DNA from: Paracoccus kondratievae
Lineage (GTDB): Bacteria; Pseudomonadota; Alphaproteobacteria; Rhodobacterales; Rhodobacteraceae
DNA length: 64,000 nt
Assembly (NCBI RefSeq): GCF_009301415.1
Contig: NZ_CP045072.1
Coordinates: forward strand, 1,231,001 to 1,295,000
Direction: 5' to 3'
Shown: in pieces, positions 46,004-55,618 of the stretch
How the letters are laid out: each line of letters starts with the position of its first letter
Position numbering within the stretch: the first letter of the stretch is position 1
Program-made: the position numbers and the translations under genes
Notes under the pieces: generated by a model
What the model was told of the DNA's origin: nothing
What the model saw: only the letters and a program-made list of their open reading frames with translations
Database searches by the model: none

Positions 46004-47588
46004 AAAGGCTCCCCAGAACCCCGCGCACCAATGCCTGGCCGGTCTTGGTGCCCAATTGCCGCGCAAGGCTTTTGCCAAAGGTCACGGCAATCGAGTCGCT
46101 GTTCGATCTGGAACCAGAGCTTGCGCGGGGCCGGGGTTTGTCGGGGATCTGAAGGCCGGGGTTATAGCGACGCCCGCGATTATGTTCGCGGCCCATCTGC
46201 CACAGATCATCATCGTCGCTGCGGCCCGCACCAGCGGTAGCCCCTGCCCCTGCGCTATCCACAGCCGCAGCCTCGGCGCGTTTAGCCAGCAGTTCGGCCG
46301 CTGATTCCCGGTCAAGCGATTTACCGTATTTCAGCGCCATTGGCGATTGAGTGTTGATCGCAGCGCGCTCGGAATCTTCGATCGGGCCAAGCTGCGACAG
46401 AGGCGGGCGGATCAGGGTGCGCTGGACAATGCCGGGCACGCCCTTGGCCTCAAGAAACGAGGTCACGGCCTCGCCCGTCCCGACAGATTGGATCGCCTCG
46501 GCAGTATCGAATTCAGGGTTTGGGCGATAGTTCTGGGCAGCCAGCCGCAAAGCCTTCTGATCCTTTGCGGTAAAGGCACGCAAGGCGTGCTGCACCCGGT
46601 TGCCCAGTTGGCCCAGCACCGATTCGGGCAGGTCAGCGGGATTCTGACTGATGAACCACAGGCTGACCCCCTTGGAGCGGATCAGCCGCGCCACCTGCTC
46701 GATCTTGTCGATCAGCGCGGGCGGGGCATCGTCAAACAGCAGATGCGCCTCATCAAAGAAAAAGGCAATGCGCGGTTTGTCGGGGTCGCCCACTTCCGGC
46801 AACTGCTCGAACAGTTCGGACATCAGCCACAAAAGGAACGTCGCATACAGACGCGGCGCATTCATCAGCCTTTCAGCCGAAAGAATATTGATCATCCCCT
46901 TGCCCGAGGCATCGGGCCGCATCAGATCGGCCAGTTCAAGCGCCGGCTCTCCGAACAGCAGATCGCCGCCTTCGTTCTGCAAAACCATCAGAGCGCGTTG
47001 AATCGCCCCAACCGAGGCGGTCGAGACATTGCCGTATTTCAGGCTCAGCTCTTTGGCGTTCTGCCCGACCCAGACCAGCATCGCCTGCAGGTCCTTCATG
47101 TCGAGAAGCGCCAGCCCCTCTTCATCGGCGACACGAAAGGCGATGTTCATCACCCCCTCTTGCGCGTCGGTCAGCCCCATCAGCCGCGACAAAAGCAGGG
47201 GGCCCATCTCGGCCGGAGTGGTGCGGACCGGGTGACCACGTTTGCCCCAGATATCCCAGAATGTGACCGGGAATTCCTGATAATCCAGCTCGACCCCGAT
47301 CTGTTCGGCACGTTTCTGGAAACTTTCGTGCAGCTTGCCTTCCGCCCGGCCAGGTTTGGCAATACCGGCAAGGTCGCCTTTTACGTCCGCAAGAAACACC
47401 GGTACCCCGGCACGGGAAAAGGATTCGGCCAGGGTTTGCAGCGTCACCGTCTTTCCGGTCCCGGTCGCCCCCGCAATCAGCCCGTGGCGATTGGCGTATT
47501 TCAACAGCAGCTGTTGCGGCTCGGCATGATTCGCGCCACCACCGCCCACGAATACCGTTCCGGCCTCCAGATCGACGATCTCGGTCAT
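45990..47588 (-). CDS. HerA-like P-loop ATPase (DUF853/helicase HerA-like C-terminal domain)
   Basis: A 532-residue ATPase. Walker A is [19 protein letters not shown], followed by [14 protein letters not shown]; Walker B is [13 protein letters not shown]; and motif [31 protein letters not shown] matches the DUF853 HerA-like family, which forms hexamers and probably translocates DNA. The C-terminal region is Ala/Arg-rich ([23 protein letters not shown]). The start at 47588 ([16 protein letters not shown]) has GGAAG upstream. The cellular role is not known; it is not next to NurA or other repair genes. Confidence 0.85.
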   Translation of the reverse strand: MTEIVDLEAGTVFVGGGGANHAEPQQLLLKYANRHGLIAGATGTGKTVTLQTLAESFSRAGVPVFLADVKGDLAGIAKPGRAEGKLHESFQKRAEQIGVELDYQEFPVTFWDIWGKRGHPVRTTPAEMGPLLLSRLMGLTDAQEGVMNIAFRVADEEGLALLDMKDLQAMLVWVGQNAKELSLKYGNVSTASVGAIQRALMVLQNEGGDLLFGEPALELADLMRPDASGKGMINILSAERLMNAPRLYATFLLWLMSELFEQLPEVGDPDKPRIAFFFDEAHLLFDDAPPALIDKIEQVARLIRSKGVSLWFISQNPADLPESVLGQLGNRVQHALRAFTAKDQKALRLAAQNYRPNPEFDTAEAIQSVGTGEAVTSFLEAKGVPGIVQRTLIRPPLSQLGPIEDSERAAINTQSPMALKYGKSLDRESAAELLAKRAEAAAVDSAGAGATAGAGRSDDDDLWQMGREHNRGRRYNPGLQIPDKPRPRASSGSRSNSDSIAVTFGKSLARQLGTKTGQALVRGVLGSLFRGK

Positions 47589-47659
47589 TCTTCCTCCATG
47601 TGGATCGGCAGAAAAGTGCAACACACGACGAAAGGACAATACCTTGCCGACGATTTTGT

Positions 47660-47748
47660 GCCAGTCTGTTCCTTGCCGGACCATGCAAATGCGCATGATC
47701 CGGCTTCCTCCCTGTTGGACTGCCGCGCCTTAGGGCGCGGCTTTTTTC
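47660..47748 (+). ncRNA. Candidate small RNA ending in an orphan terminator
   Basis: A near-perfect 12-bp hairpin at 47675-47704 (GCCGGACCATGC with GCATGATCCGGC, one mismatch) is followed by an unpaired TTCCTCCCTG and then a perfect terminator hairpin (GCCGCGCC/GGCGCGGC, 47722-47741) with TTTTTT. No plus-strand gene lies upstream that would need this terminator, so an independent transcript is likely. The CUCC-rich linker resembles anti-ribosome-binding motifs in known Rhodobacter small RNAs. The 5' end is unknown. The rest of 47589-48087 shows only the herA leader and the ialB leader. Confidence 0.4.
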
Positions 47749-48087
47749 ATCGCCGTTGCCTGCGATTTTGCCAGATAATGCCCCCGTCATAACTCTGTCA
47801 CAGCTTGTCTATTAGGATAGTTGACGCCATTGCGCGCGCCCTCTAGCTTTCCGCACAATGATGACCGGCCAGTCCGGCAGGGAAGGTAAGTATCGGGACC
47901 CCGGAATGCAGGGACGACCTGCGTTCCGGGGTCCTTGCCTTCCCGGGTCTGTCTGCGAAACCCCCTGCAAATCCAGCATTTCTGGCATTGCCAACGCAAA
48001 GGTGACGTGACGGGATGCGATGTGCCCTGACAATCCCGGACACAAATGCTAGGAGCAAGTCCGATGCATGGACCAAAGGAAGAGAAC

Positions 48088-48846
48088 ATGGTCAACAGGA
48101 CATCCGCGACCCTGACCGCCGCCCTTCTTGCCATGGCGGTTTCCGCCTCTGGCGTGATGGCGCAAGACGCGAGCACCGAGACCCCGGCCCAGCCCGCTGC
48201 CGAAGCCCCCGCGGCCGCAGCACCCGCGGCCGAAGCACCCGCCCCTGCCGCCTCTGGCTCGGAAACGCCTGCCGCTGAGGCCCCTGCCGCAGCTCCGGCT
48301 GCTGAGGCTCCTGCCGCGCAGGCGCCCACACTGGCCGAACCGCCGACCGAAGAGAATGCTCAGGTCGGCCAGCCCTATGCCAAATCGACCCATGGCGACT
48401 GGACGCTGCGCTGCATGAAGACGCAAGAGGGCAAGGATCCCTGCGAGCTTTACCAACTGCTCAAGGATCAGGAAGGCGCCCCGGTGGCCGAGGCGTCGAT
48501 CATTCCGATGACCGGCAATGTCCAGGCCGTGATCACCTTTATCGCGCCGCTGGAGACCGACCTGCAGGCGGGTCTGGGAATGCAGATCGATGCCGGCAAA
48601 GAGGCGCGCTATCCCTTCATGCTGTGCGCCCGCGTCGGCTGCATCTCGCGTATCGGTCTGGCCGATGGCGAGCTTGCTCCGATGAAACGCGGCAAGGCGG
48701 CGACCATCAGCGTCCTGCCCTTTGGCGCCCCGAAAGAACAGCTGGTCAAGCTGCCCATGTCGCTTTCGGGCTTTACCGCTGGCATGACCGCTCTGGCCGA
48801 AGCGAACAAGGATATCGCCGCGCCGGCCGCCGCGCCTCAGCAGTAA
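48088..48846 (+). CDS. Invasion-associated locus B (IalB) family protein
   Basis: A 252-residue exported protein: signal peptide of about 26 residues ending MAQ-DAS, an Ala/Pro/Glu-rich linker (to about 92), then an IalB domain starting YAKSTHGDWTLRC with paired cysteines (LRCMKTQEGKDPCELY and FMLCARVGCISRIGL). AAGGAAGAG precedes the ATG at 48088. IalB-type proteins are periplasmic or outer-membrane-associated and linked to invasion in Bartonella; in free-living relatives their function is unknown. The linker could span peptidoglycan. It is followed by two terminators. Confidence 0.88.
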   Translation: MVNRTSATLTAALLAMAVSASGVMAQDASTETPAQPAAEAPAAAAPAAEAPAPAASGSETPAAEAPAAAPAAEAPAAQAPTLAEPPTEENAQVGQPYAKSTHGDWTLRCMKTQEGKDPCELYQLLKDQEGAPVAEASIIPMTGNVQAVITFIAPLETDLQAGLGMQIDAGKEARYPFMLCARVGCISRIGLADGELAPMKRGKAATISVLPFGAPKEQLVKLPMSLSGFTAGMTALAEANKDIAAPAAAPQQ

Positions 48847-48860
48847 TCCGAATAAGGAAA

Positions 48861-48886
48861 GGGGCGCCAGAACGGCGCCTCTTTTT
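48861..48886 (+). terminator. First of two tandem terminators after ialB
   Basis: Stem GGGGCGCC/GGCGCCTC with one G-U and loop AGAAC, followed by TTTTT, 15 bases past the stop. Confidence 0.85.
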
Positions 48887-48891
48887 GCAAT

Positions 48892-48917
48892 GGGCCGGGG
48901 ATTTCCCGGCCCTTTTT
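48892..48917 (+). terminator. Second tandem terminator after ialB
   Basis: Perfect 8-bp stem GGGCCGGG/CCCGGCCC with a 5-base loop, then TTTTT. Both terminators read on the plus strand, shielding the convergent protease gene from read-through. Confidence 0.85.
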
Positions 48918-48924
48918 CATATGC

Positions 48925-50466
48925 TTATTCCACCGGCAGGGCGACAAAGCGCGGCTCACCCGCACGACGCACCATGACGAGGATCGACTTGCGACCGGCC
49001 TCGCGCGCCTCTTTGATGCGCGCCTCAAGATCAGCAAGCGCAGCGACAGGCTGCTGTCCGGCCTCGGTGATCACATCGCCCGCGACCAGCCCCTTGTCGG
49101 CGGCTGCGCCCGAAGGATCGACCGATTGCACAACCAGCCCTTTCATGTCACGCGACATGCCAAGCTCGGCGGCGATCTCCGGCGTCAGCGGTGCCAGCGT
49201 CATGCCCATCACATCGCTGGTCGCCTCGGCCGCGCTGTCCACCTTGCCGCTGCCTGTGCCTTCGGCCAGCTCACGACGGCCAAGGGTCACCTTCAGATCA
49301 ACGGGTTCGCCACCACGCTGGACGACGACATCAACCGCTTCTCCGACCGGGGCGTCGGCAACGCGGCGCACCAGATCACGCGGATCCTTGACCTCACCAC
49401 CGTCAAAGCTGGTGATCACATCGCCCGCCTTCATGCCCGCATCTGCTGCCGGGCCGGGCGGCACATCGGTCACCATCGCGCCCTTGGCCTCGGACAGACC
49501 CAGCGATTCGGCGATATCATCGGTCACCGGCTGAATCTTGACGCCCAGCCAGCCGCGGCGGGTCTCGCCGAACTCTTCAAGCTGCTCCACGACCTTGCTG
49601 ACCACATTCGACGCCATCGAGAAGCCGATCCCGATCGAGCCCCCGTTCGGAGACAGGATCGCGGTGTTCACCCCGATCACCTCGCCAGCCATATTGAACA
49701 GCGGCCCACCCGAGTTGCCGCGGTTGATAGCGGCGTCGGTCTGGATAAAGTCGTCATAGGTGCCCGACAGCGCGCGATTGCGGGCCGAGACGATCCCGGT
49801 CGAGGCCGAGAACCCCTGCCCCAGCGGGTTGCCAAGCGCCAGCACCCAGTCGCCGACCCGCATCTTGTCGCTATCGCCGAACTTGACGAAGGGCAGCGGC
49901 TCCGGGCTTTCAACCTTGAGGACGGCGATATCGGTCTTGTCGTCCTTGCCGATCACCTTGGCCGGCAGGGTCTTGCCCGAGAAGAATTCGACTTCGATCT
50001 CATCCGCGCCGTCGATGACGTGGTTGTTGGTAACGATCAGCCCCTCGGACGAGACGACAAAACCCGAACCAAGCGCGTTCGAGCGCTGCTCGGTCTGCGG
50101 GCCGCCGTCAAAGGGGCTTTCACCCTGCGGGAAACCGGGAAAGCCGAATTCGCGGAACAGGTCGCGGAAGGGGCTGCCTTCGGGCAGTTGCAGCCCGCGG
50201 CCAAGCGGCGCCGAAACTGTTGCGGTCGTGGTGATATTCACCACCGCAGGGCTGACCTGTTCGACCAGATCGGCAAAGCTTTCCGGCATGACCCGGTCCT
50301 TGCGGGCCTGGCTGTCGGGCGCGGTCAGCGGCTGGTTTTCATTGGCGGCCTGCTGCGCAGCCTCTGCCCCGGGGGTCGCGGCCTCCTGCGCGAATGCCGG
50401 CGACAATGCCATGATCAGCGCAAGGCCGGATGCAGTCAGGAAATGGCGGGAAAAGGGTCTGTTCAT
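48925..50466 (-). CDS. degP: Do-like periplasmic serine protease (DegP/MucD family)
   Basis: A 513-residue periplasmic protease-chaperone. Signal peptide MNRPFSRHFLTASGLALIMA... to AFAQ, trypsin-like domain with His in TNNHVIDGAD, Asp in DDKTDIAVLKV and Ser in DAAINRGNSGGPLFN, followed by two PDZ domains (about 290-375 and 420-505). It degrades or refolds misfolded envelope proteins. The start at 50466 fits the signal peptide and has GGAG nine bases upstream; the longer open frame upstream lacks a signal. A spacer of 211 bases separates it from the nrdJ-linked gene. Confidence 0.95.
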   Translation of the reverse strand: MNRPFSRHFLTASGLALIMALSPAFAQEAATPGAEAAQQAANENQPLTAPDSQARKDRVMPESFADLVEQVSPAVVNITTTATVSAPLGRGLQLPEGSPFRDLFREFGFPGFPQGESPFDGGPQTEQRSNALGSGFVVSSEGLIVTNNHVIDGADEIEVEFFSGKTLPAKVIGKDDKTDIAVLKVESPEPLPFVKFGDSDKMRVGDWVLALGNPLGQGFSASTGIVSARNRALSGTYDDFIQTDAAINRGNSGGPLFNMAGEVIGVNTAILSPNGGSIGIGFSMASNVVSKVVEQLEEFGETRRGWLGVKIQPVTDDIAESLGLSEAKGAMVTDVPPGPAADAGMKAGDVITSFDGGEVKDPRDLVRRVADAPVGEAVDVVVQRGGEPVDLKVTLGRRELAEGTGSGKVDSAAEATSDVMGMTLAPLTPEIAAELGMSRDMKGLVVQSVDPSGAAADKGLVAGDVITEAGQQPVAALADLEARIKEAREAGRKSILVMVRRAGEPRFVALPVE

Positions 50467-50620
50467 CTGGATCATCTCCATTCCGTGCCGGGACGGCACA
50501 TCAGGCGCCCTGGCAATATGTTCATGTTCAAGGGGATTTTCGCTCCCGGTGCAAATGAACCACGCTCGCAAAGAATGAACTGATCGTGACTTGCCCGCAA
50601 TGGCAGGCGCAGACACCCGA

Positions 50621-50654
50621 ATAAAAAAGGTTCCGCGCCCAAAAGACGCGGAAC
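50621..50654 (-). terminator. Terminator of the nrdJ operon
   Basis: Perfect 8-bp stem GTTCCGCG/CGCGGAAC with a 9-base loop, followed on the minus strand by CTTTTTTATT, 24 bases after the stop of the small gene. The rest of 50467-50620 should hold the degP promoter. Confidence 0.85.
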
Positions 50655-50677
50655 AGGTGCCATCGCAGCGATGATTC

Positions 50678-51007
50678 CTAGTTCAGCAGCGGCGCTTCGC
50701 CCGCGCAAAGCAGGGTCACGGTCGTCGAATTGCCGTGCATTTCAATTTCCGTCACCTCTAACGGGCGCAGGTCCATTCCGCAGCCCAGCATCTCGACCTG
50801 GGCGGGACCCTGAAAGGTCAGGTCCAGGAGCGCGAGCAGCGCATCGCCCCGCAGATCGGCCTGAAACCCGCCCGCGATGCGCCGCACGGCGGTCGGTGCG
50901 ACGCGGCGGGTACCGAAGATCAGCTCAATCCCGGAAGCCGCGCCCGGTGACAGCGGACCTTTGCGGACAGGCCCGGCAGCGGATGACAGGGATACGATAC
51001 GCGCCAT
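50678..51007 (-). CDS. Unknown small protein coupled to nrdJ
   Basis: A 109-residue protein starting [17 protein letters not shown]. Its ATG overlaps the nrdJ TGA (TGATG), so the two are translationally coupled. The sequence contains a mix of short beta-strand-like segments (IELIFGTRRV, AQVEMLGCGM, STTVTLLCAGEA) and no membrane or signal segment. No motif was recognised. The coupling suggests a role linked to ribonucleotide reductase, for example folding or regulation, but there is no direct evidence. It is terminated by a strong hairpin. Confidence 0.7.
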   Translation of the reverse strand: MARIVSLSSAAGPVRKGPLSPGAASGIELIFGTRRVAPTAVRRIAGGFQADLRGDALLALLDLTFQGPAQVEMLGCGMDLRPLEVTEIEMHGNSTTVTLLCAGEAPLLN

Positions 51008-54000
51008 CAGCTGCACCCGCTTGTCGCGCCGCAGGTGTTGCACTTCATGCAGGTCCCGTTGCGGACCAGCGTATAATTGCCACACTCGCCGCAGGGATCG
51101 CCCTCATAGCCCTGCATCCGCGCCTTGGTCCGCGCATCCATCGTGGCGACCCCGGCCGAGGCAATCGCCACGCCCTCGGCCGCCGTCACCGCCGTGACCG
51201 AAACACCGCTTTGCAGCATCATCAGATCCTGCGGCAGGCGCTTGCGCAGATAACCAGTCGAGCTGATCTGCTTGAGCATCTCAAGCGAGCGCGAAGCGCC
51301 TTCGCTGACCGGGGTGACGTTCGGCTGGCTTTCCGCCTCACCGCCGCCCAGATCATCAAAGCGCGCGCCCTGCGGCTTTACATGCGCCAGATCGGTACGG
51401 TCGAGATAGCTGATCGCCAGCTCGCGGAACACATAGTCAAGGATCGAGGTCGCGTTCTTGATGCTGTCATTGCCCTGCACCATCCCTGCCGGCTCGAACC
51501 GGGTAAAGGTAAAGGCGTCGACAAACTCTTCCAGCGGCACGCCATATTGCAGGCCGACCGACACGGCGATGGCGAAATTGTTCATCATCGCCCGGAAGCC
51601 CGCACCTTCCTTGTGCATGTCGATGAAGATCTCGCCCAGCTTGCCGTCGTCATATTCGCCGGTGCGCAGATAGACCTTATGCCCGCCGACAGTCGCCTTC
51701 TGGGTATAGCCCTTGCGGCGATGGGGCAGCTTTTCACGATGGCTTCGCACGGCCTCTTTGACGATGATCTTTTCGACCACCTTTTCAGCCAGAACGGCAG
51801 CCTTTTCCTGCGGATTGCCCGAGGCCAGGACCTCTTCAGCCTCCTCATCATCCTCGACCAGCGCCGAGGCCAGCGGCTGCGACAGTTTCGAACCGTCACG
51901 GTAAAGCGCATTGGCCTTGATGCCCAGAGACCAGCTCAGCTCATAGGCGGCCAGCGCATCGGCAATCGTAGCGTTGTTCGGCATGTTGATGGTCTTGGAG
52001 ATCGCGCCCGAGATAAAGCTCTGCGCCGCCGCCATCATGCGGATATGGCTTTCCACCGAAAGATAACGCTGCCCCTTCTTGCCGCAGGGGTTGGCGCAGT
52101 CGAAGACCGGGTAATGTTCGGGCTTCAGATGCGGCGCACCTTCCAGCGTCATGGTGCCGCAGACATGGTCATTGGCGGCCTCGATCTGCGCACGGGTAAA
52201 GCCAAGGTGGCGCAGCAGATCAAATGTCGGATCGTTCAGCTTTTCGGCCGGAATACCCAGCGTCTCGCGGCAGAAATCCTCGCCCAGCGTCCATTGGTTA
52301 AAGACAAAGCGGATATCAAAGGCCGAGGCCAGCGCCGCGTCGATCTTTTCCAGTTCGCGCGGGCCAAAACCATGGCCGACAAGGCTGGCATGATTGATGC
52401 CGGGGCAATTGCCAAGGCTGGCATGGCCGACGGCATAGGCGATGATCTCTTCGATCTGGGCCGAGCTGTAGCCAAGCCCGTCAAGCGCCGCAGGGACCGA
52501 GCGGTTGATGATCTTGAAGTAACCGCCGCCGGCCAGCTTCTTGAACTTTACCAGCGCGAAATCGGGCTCGATGCCGGTGGTGTCGCAATCCATCACCAGA
52601 CCGATGGTCCCTGTCGGGGCGATAACGGTGGCCTGCGCGTTGCGATAGCCATGGGCCTCGCCCAGGGTCAGCGCCTCATCCCAGGCACCCTGCGCCAGCG
52701 CGACCAGGCGCTGATCAGGGCAGTTCGCGGCGTCAAGTTCGACCGGGCGAACATTCACGCCGTCATAGCTGCCGGTGCCATAGGCCGCAGCGCGGTGGTT
52801 GCGGATCACCCGCAGCATGGCCGCCGAGTTCTTCTTATACCGCGGGAACGGGCCCAGCTCTGCCGCCATCTCGGCCGAGGTGGCATAGGCTACACCGGTC
52901 ATGATCGCACTCAGCGCCCCGCACAGCGCGCGGCCCTGATCGCTGTCATAGCCAAGGCCCATGTTCATCAGCAGCCCGCCGATATTGGCATAGCCAAGCC
53001 CAAGGGTGCGATAGTCATAGCTGCGCTGCGCAATCTCCTTGCTGGGGAACTGCGCCATCAGGACCGAAATTTCCAGCGTGACGGTCCACAGCCGGCTGGC
53101 ATGAACATAGCCATCTGCGTCGAACTCTTTGCCGGTCCAGAAGCTCAGCAGGTTCATCGACGCCAGGTTGCAGGCCGTGTCATCCAGGAACATGTATTCG
53201 CTGCACGGGTTCGAGGCGCGGATCTGGCCGTCCTCGGGGCAGGTGTGCCAGGCGTTGATCGTGTCATGAAACTGCACGCCCGGATCGGCGCAGGCCCAGG
53301 CAGCATGGCCGATCTGGTCCCACAGCTCGCGCGCCGAGACGGTCTTGGCCACCTTGCCGTCGGTCCTGCGGACCAGCTCCCACGGCAGATCCTCCCGGAC
53401 CGCGCGCAGGAACGCGTCGGTCACGCGCACCGAGTTGTTCGAGTTCTGGCCCGAGACGCTGATATAAGCCTCAGAGTCCCAGTCGGTGTCGTAGGTCGGA
53501 AACTCGATCGAATCAAAGCCTTGGCGGGCATATTGAAGAACCCGGTTGATATAGGTCTCCGGGATCATCACGCGCTTGGCTGAACGGATCGCCGTCTTCA
53601 GCGCGGCGTTGCGGACCGGGTCGGTCGCGTCCTCGACGCTGCCGTCCCATTCCCGGATCGCGGCGAAGATGGCGTTCAGCTTTTGCTCATGCATCTTGGA
53701 GCCAGCCACCAGAGAGGCGACCTTCTGCTCTTCGATAACCTTCCAGTTGATGAACTGCTCGATGTCGGGGTGATCCATGTCGCAGATCACCATCTTTGCC
53801 GCGCGCCGGGTCGTCCCGCCCGATTTGATCGCGCCGGCTGCGCGGTCCCCGATCTTCAGAAAGCCCATAAGCCCCGAAGATTTCCCGCCGCCCGACAGTT
53901 TCTCGCCCTCCCCTCGCAGGGACGAAAAATTGGTGCCCGTACCCGAGCCGTATTTGAACAGCCGCGCCTCGCGGACCCACAGGTCCATGATGCCGCCCTC

Positions 54001-54630
54001 ATTCACCAGATCGTCGGCGACGGACTGGATAAAGCAGGCATGGGGCTGAGGATGTTCATAGGCGCTGTCCGACCGGACCAGCTTACCCGTCTTGTAATCA
54101 ACATAGAAATGGCCCTGACCGGGACCGTCGATCCCATATGCCCAATGCAGCCCGGTGTTGAACCACTGCGGGCTGTTCGGCGCGCCCATCTGGGTCGCCA
54201 GCATATAGCGCATCTCGTCGTAATAGGCGCGTGCGTCTTCCTCGGTCGAGAAATAGCCGCCCTTCCAGCCCCAATAAGCCCAGGCACCTGCCAGACGGTC
54301 AAAGACCTGACGGGCGCTCGTCTCACCGCCAAAGCGTTCCTCGGCAGGCAGTTTCGCCAGCGCCTCTTCGTCAGGGACCGAGCGCCAAAGGAATTCCGGT
54401 ACGCCCTTTTCCTTGACGCGCTTAAGCCGCGCCGGCACCCCGGCCTTGCGGAAATATTTCTGGGCGATGACGTCCGAGGCGACCTGGCTCCAGCCCTGAG
54501 GCACCTCGACCGACTCATTGCGGAAGACGACCTTGCCGTCGGGGTTGCGGATTTCGCTGGTGGTGGTGGTAAACGAAAGCGCGCCGTAAGCTCCGCTCTC
54601 GGCCGTGGTAAAGCGCCGTTCGATCCGCAT
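51007..54630 (-). CDS. nrdJ: Vitamin B12-dependent ribonucleotide reductase (class II)
   Basis: A 1207-residue adenosylcobalamin-dependent reductase that makes deoxyribonucleotides with or without oxygen. The N-terminal region includes [26 protein letters not shown]. Active-site and finger-loop motifs occur in [21 protein letters not shown] and [14 protein letters not shown]. The [22 protein letters not shown] segment is class-typical. The C-terminus carries a zinc-like cysteine cluster ([13 protein letters not shown]). Length is normal for the large alphaproteobacterial type. It is followed by a coupled small gene and preceded by candidate NrdR boxes. Confidence 0.97.
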   Translation of the reverse strand: MRIERRFTTAESGAYGALSFTTTTSEIRNPDGKVVFRNESVEVPQGWSQVASDVIAQKYFRKAGVPARLKRVKEKGVPEFLWRSVPDEEALAKLPAEERFGGETSARQVFDRLAGAWAYWGWKGGYFSTEEDARAYYDEMRYMLATQMGAPNSPQWFNTGLHWAYGIDGPGQGHFYVDYKTGKLVRSDSAYEHPQPHACFIQSVADDLVNEGGIMDLWVREARLFKYGSGTGTNFSSLRGEGEKLSGGGKSSGLMGFLKIGDRAAGAIKSGGTTRRAAKMVICDMDHPDIEQFINWKVIEEQKVASLVAGSKMHEQKLNAIFAAIREWDGSVEDATDPVRNAALKTAIRSAKRVMIPETYINRVLQYARQGFDSIEFPTYDTDWDSEAYISVSGQNSNNSVRVTDAFLRAVREDLPWELVRRTDGKVAKTVSARELWDQIGHAAWACADPGVQFHDTINAWHTCPEDGQIRASNPCSEYMFLDDTACNLASMNLLSFWTGKEFDADGYVHASRLWTVTLEISVLMAQFPSKEIAQRSYDYRTLGLGYANIGGLLMNMGLGYDSDQGRALCGALSAIMTGVAYATSAEMAAELGPFPRYKKNSAAMLRVIRNHRAAAYGTGSYDGVNVRPVELDAANCPDQRLVALAQGAWDEALTLGEAHGYRNAQATVIAPTGTIGLVMDCDTTGIEPDFALVKFKKLAGGGYFKIINRSVPAALDGLGYSSAQIEEIIAYAVGHASLGNCPGINHASLVGHGFGPRELEKIDAALASAFDIRFVFNQWTLGEDFCRETLGIPAEKLNDPTFDLLRHLGFTRAQIEAANDHVCGTMTLEGAPHLKPEHYPVFDCANPCGKKGQRYLSVESHIRMMAAAQSFISGAISKTINMPNNATIADALAAYELSWSLGIKANALYRDGSKLSQPLASALVEDDEEAEEVLASGNPQEKAAVLAEKVVEKIIVKEAVRSHREKLPHRRKGYTQKATVGGHKVYLRTGEYDDGKLGEIFIDMHKEGAGFRAMMNNFAIAVSVGLQYGVPLEEFVDAFTFTRFEPAGMVQGNDSIKNATSILDYVFRELAISYLDRTDLAHVKPQGARFDDLGGGEAESQPNVTPVSEGASRSLEMLKQISSTGYLRKRLPQDLMMLQSGVSVTAVTAAEGVAIASAGVATMDARTKARMQGYEGDPCGECGNYTLVRNGTCMKCNTCGATSGCS

Positions 54631-54788
54631 GCCCTGACTGTCCCCTCGTTTCTTCGGGGATGCACGCGCGACCCTCCCATCCGGCGCGACAGCGCACCGG
54701 TCAGGCGGCCGGATCGTCCGGCACCCCGAAAGTTTTGTTTCTGATCACTGTCGCTTGCGCCGAAACCCCGATTACAGGCCACAAAAGG

Positions 54789-54835
54789 ACACTAGATCTG
54801 GTGGCGCGACCAGCTTCGAACACAAGATGACCCGA
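54789..54835. promoter_or_regulatory. Candidate tandem NrdR boxes upstream of nrdJ
   Basis: ACACTAGATCTGGTGG (54789-54804) matches 12 of 16 positions of the NrdR-box consensus, and a weaker ACACAAGAT half-site starts at 54820, exactly 31 bases on, the usual spacing of paired boxes. They lie about 160-205 bases before nrdJ. Confidence 0.45.
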
Positions 54836-54862
54836 GATGCGACTCAATTCAATCAATTTTTT

Positions 54863-55011
54863 CTGTGGACACCGGGCCGTTTTTAGGCCTGCCCCAACGA
54901 GTCGAATCCTGCTGCGATTGCAATGTTAACAAAGGGTGGAAAACCCGTGTGACCGGTAAATTCCGAAGGAAGCTAGAGGCTTCCCGCAATCGGTTCACCT
55001 GTTTTCCACAG
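54863..55011. promoter_or_regulatory. Palindrome-rich stretch with DnaA-box-like sequences
   Basis: CTGTGGA at 54863 pairs with TCCACAG at 55005, and TTTTCCACA (55002-55010) differs from the DnaA box TTATCCACA by one base; weaker matches are at 54864-54872 and 54935-54943. Internal hairpins include GGAAGC/GCTTCC. With the NrdR boxes this fills the 403-base gap between the cyclo-ligase and nrdJ genes. Confidence 0.3.
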
Positions 55012-55033
55012 GGTTTTCCCCAGCAGTGCCCCC

Positions 55034-55618
55034 TCAGGATTGCGATTTTGTTCCGTCAGGATTGACCTGTGAATTTTGCGGCTGCGGCAGAATGACACCC
55101 TGATCCGTGACGATCATATCCAGCGACTGATCGGTAGGCTCGACTGGGATCGAGCGAATCTCCTGCACCGCATAGGCCAGACCGATGGCGACCACCGGGC
55201 CGGAAGTCCGCAGAATCTCCAGCGTCCGATCATAAAATCCGCCGCCATATCCCAGCCGATGACCTTCGCGGTCAAACCCTGCCAGAGGGACGATCAGCAC
55301 CTGGGGCTGCATAACAGGCGAATCAGCTGGCGGATGGCTGGTGCCAAAGGATCCGGCCTCTAACCGGCCGTCGAACGCGCGAAACTCCAATGGACGCGCC
55401 GGGCCGGTGACCACGGGCAGACAGACAGGACCGTCATGAGCCGAGATCGCAGGGCGCGGATCGGCCTCGTCCCGCATCGGCCAATAGCCAGCCAGCACCT
55501 TCCCACGGTGGGGGACCAGCACCTCTAGCAGATGACGCGTCATCGCCTCATCATCGCCACCCTGCCCGCGCGCGGCCAGCGCCTGCTGGCGCAACTGCTT
55601 TTTCAAACCAGAAACCAT
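55034..55618 (-). CDS. 5-formyltetrahydrofolate cyclo-ligase
   Basis: A 194-residue enzyme converting 5-formyl-THF to 5,10-methenyl-THF with ATP. The substrate/ATP-binding region PQVLIVPLAGFDREGHRLGYGGGFYDRTL is the family signature, followed by IGLAYAVQEIRSIPVEPTDQSLDMIVTDQGV. A basic N-terminus (LKKQLRQQALAAR) fits. Its start lies 16 bases inside the end of mgtE, so the two may be cotranscribed. In many proteobacteria 6S RNA adjoins this gene; no clear 6S RNA was found here. Confidence 0.93.
   Translation of the reverse strand: MVSGLKKQLRQQALAARGQGGDDEAMTRHLLEVLVPHRGKVLAGYWPMRDEADPRPAISAHDGPVCLPVVTGPARPLEFRAFDGRLEAGSFGTSHPPADSPVMQPQVLIVPLAGFDREGHRLGYGGGFYDRTLEILRTSGPVVAIGLAYAVQEIRSIPVEPTDQSLDMIVTDQGVILPQPQNSQVNPDGTKSQS

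Noticed and set aside
50671..53583. A 970-codon open frame opposite nrdJ
   Set aside because: Antisense shadow of a well-recognised enzyme; the translation has no recognisable family.
54860..55020. Chromosomal replication origin
   Set aside because: Only one near-consensus DnaA box and two weak ones, no marked AT-rich unwinding region and no typical origin genes beside it.
54860..55020. 6S RNA next to the 5-formyl-THF cyclo-ligase gene
   Set aside because: The ends can pair, but the interior does not fold into the long rod with a central bubble, and the stretch is downstream, not upstream, of the cyclo-ligase gene.
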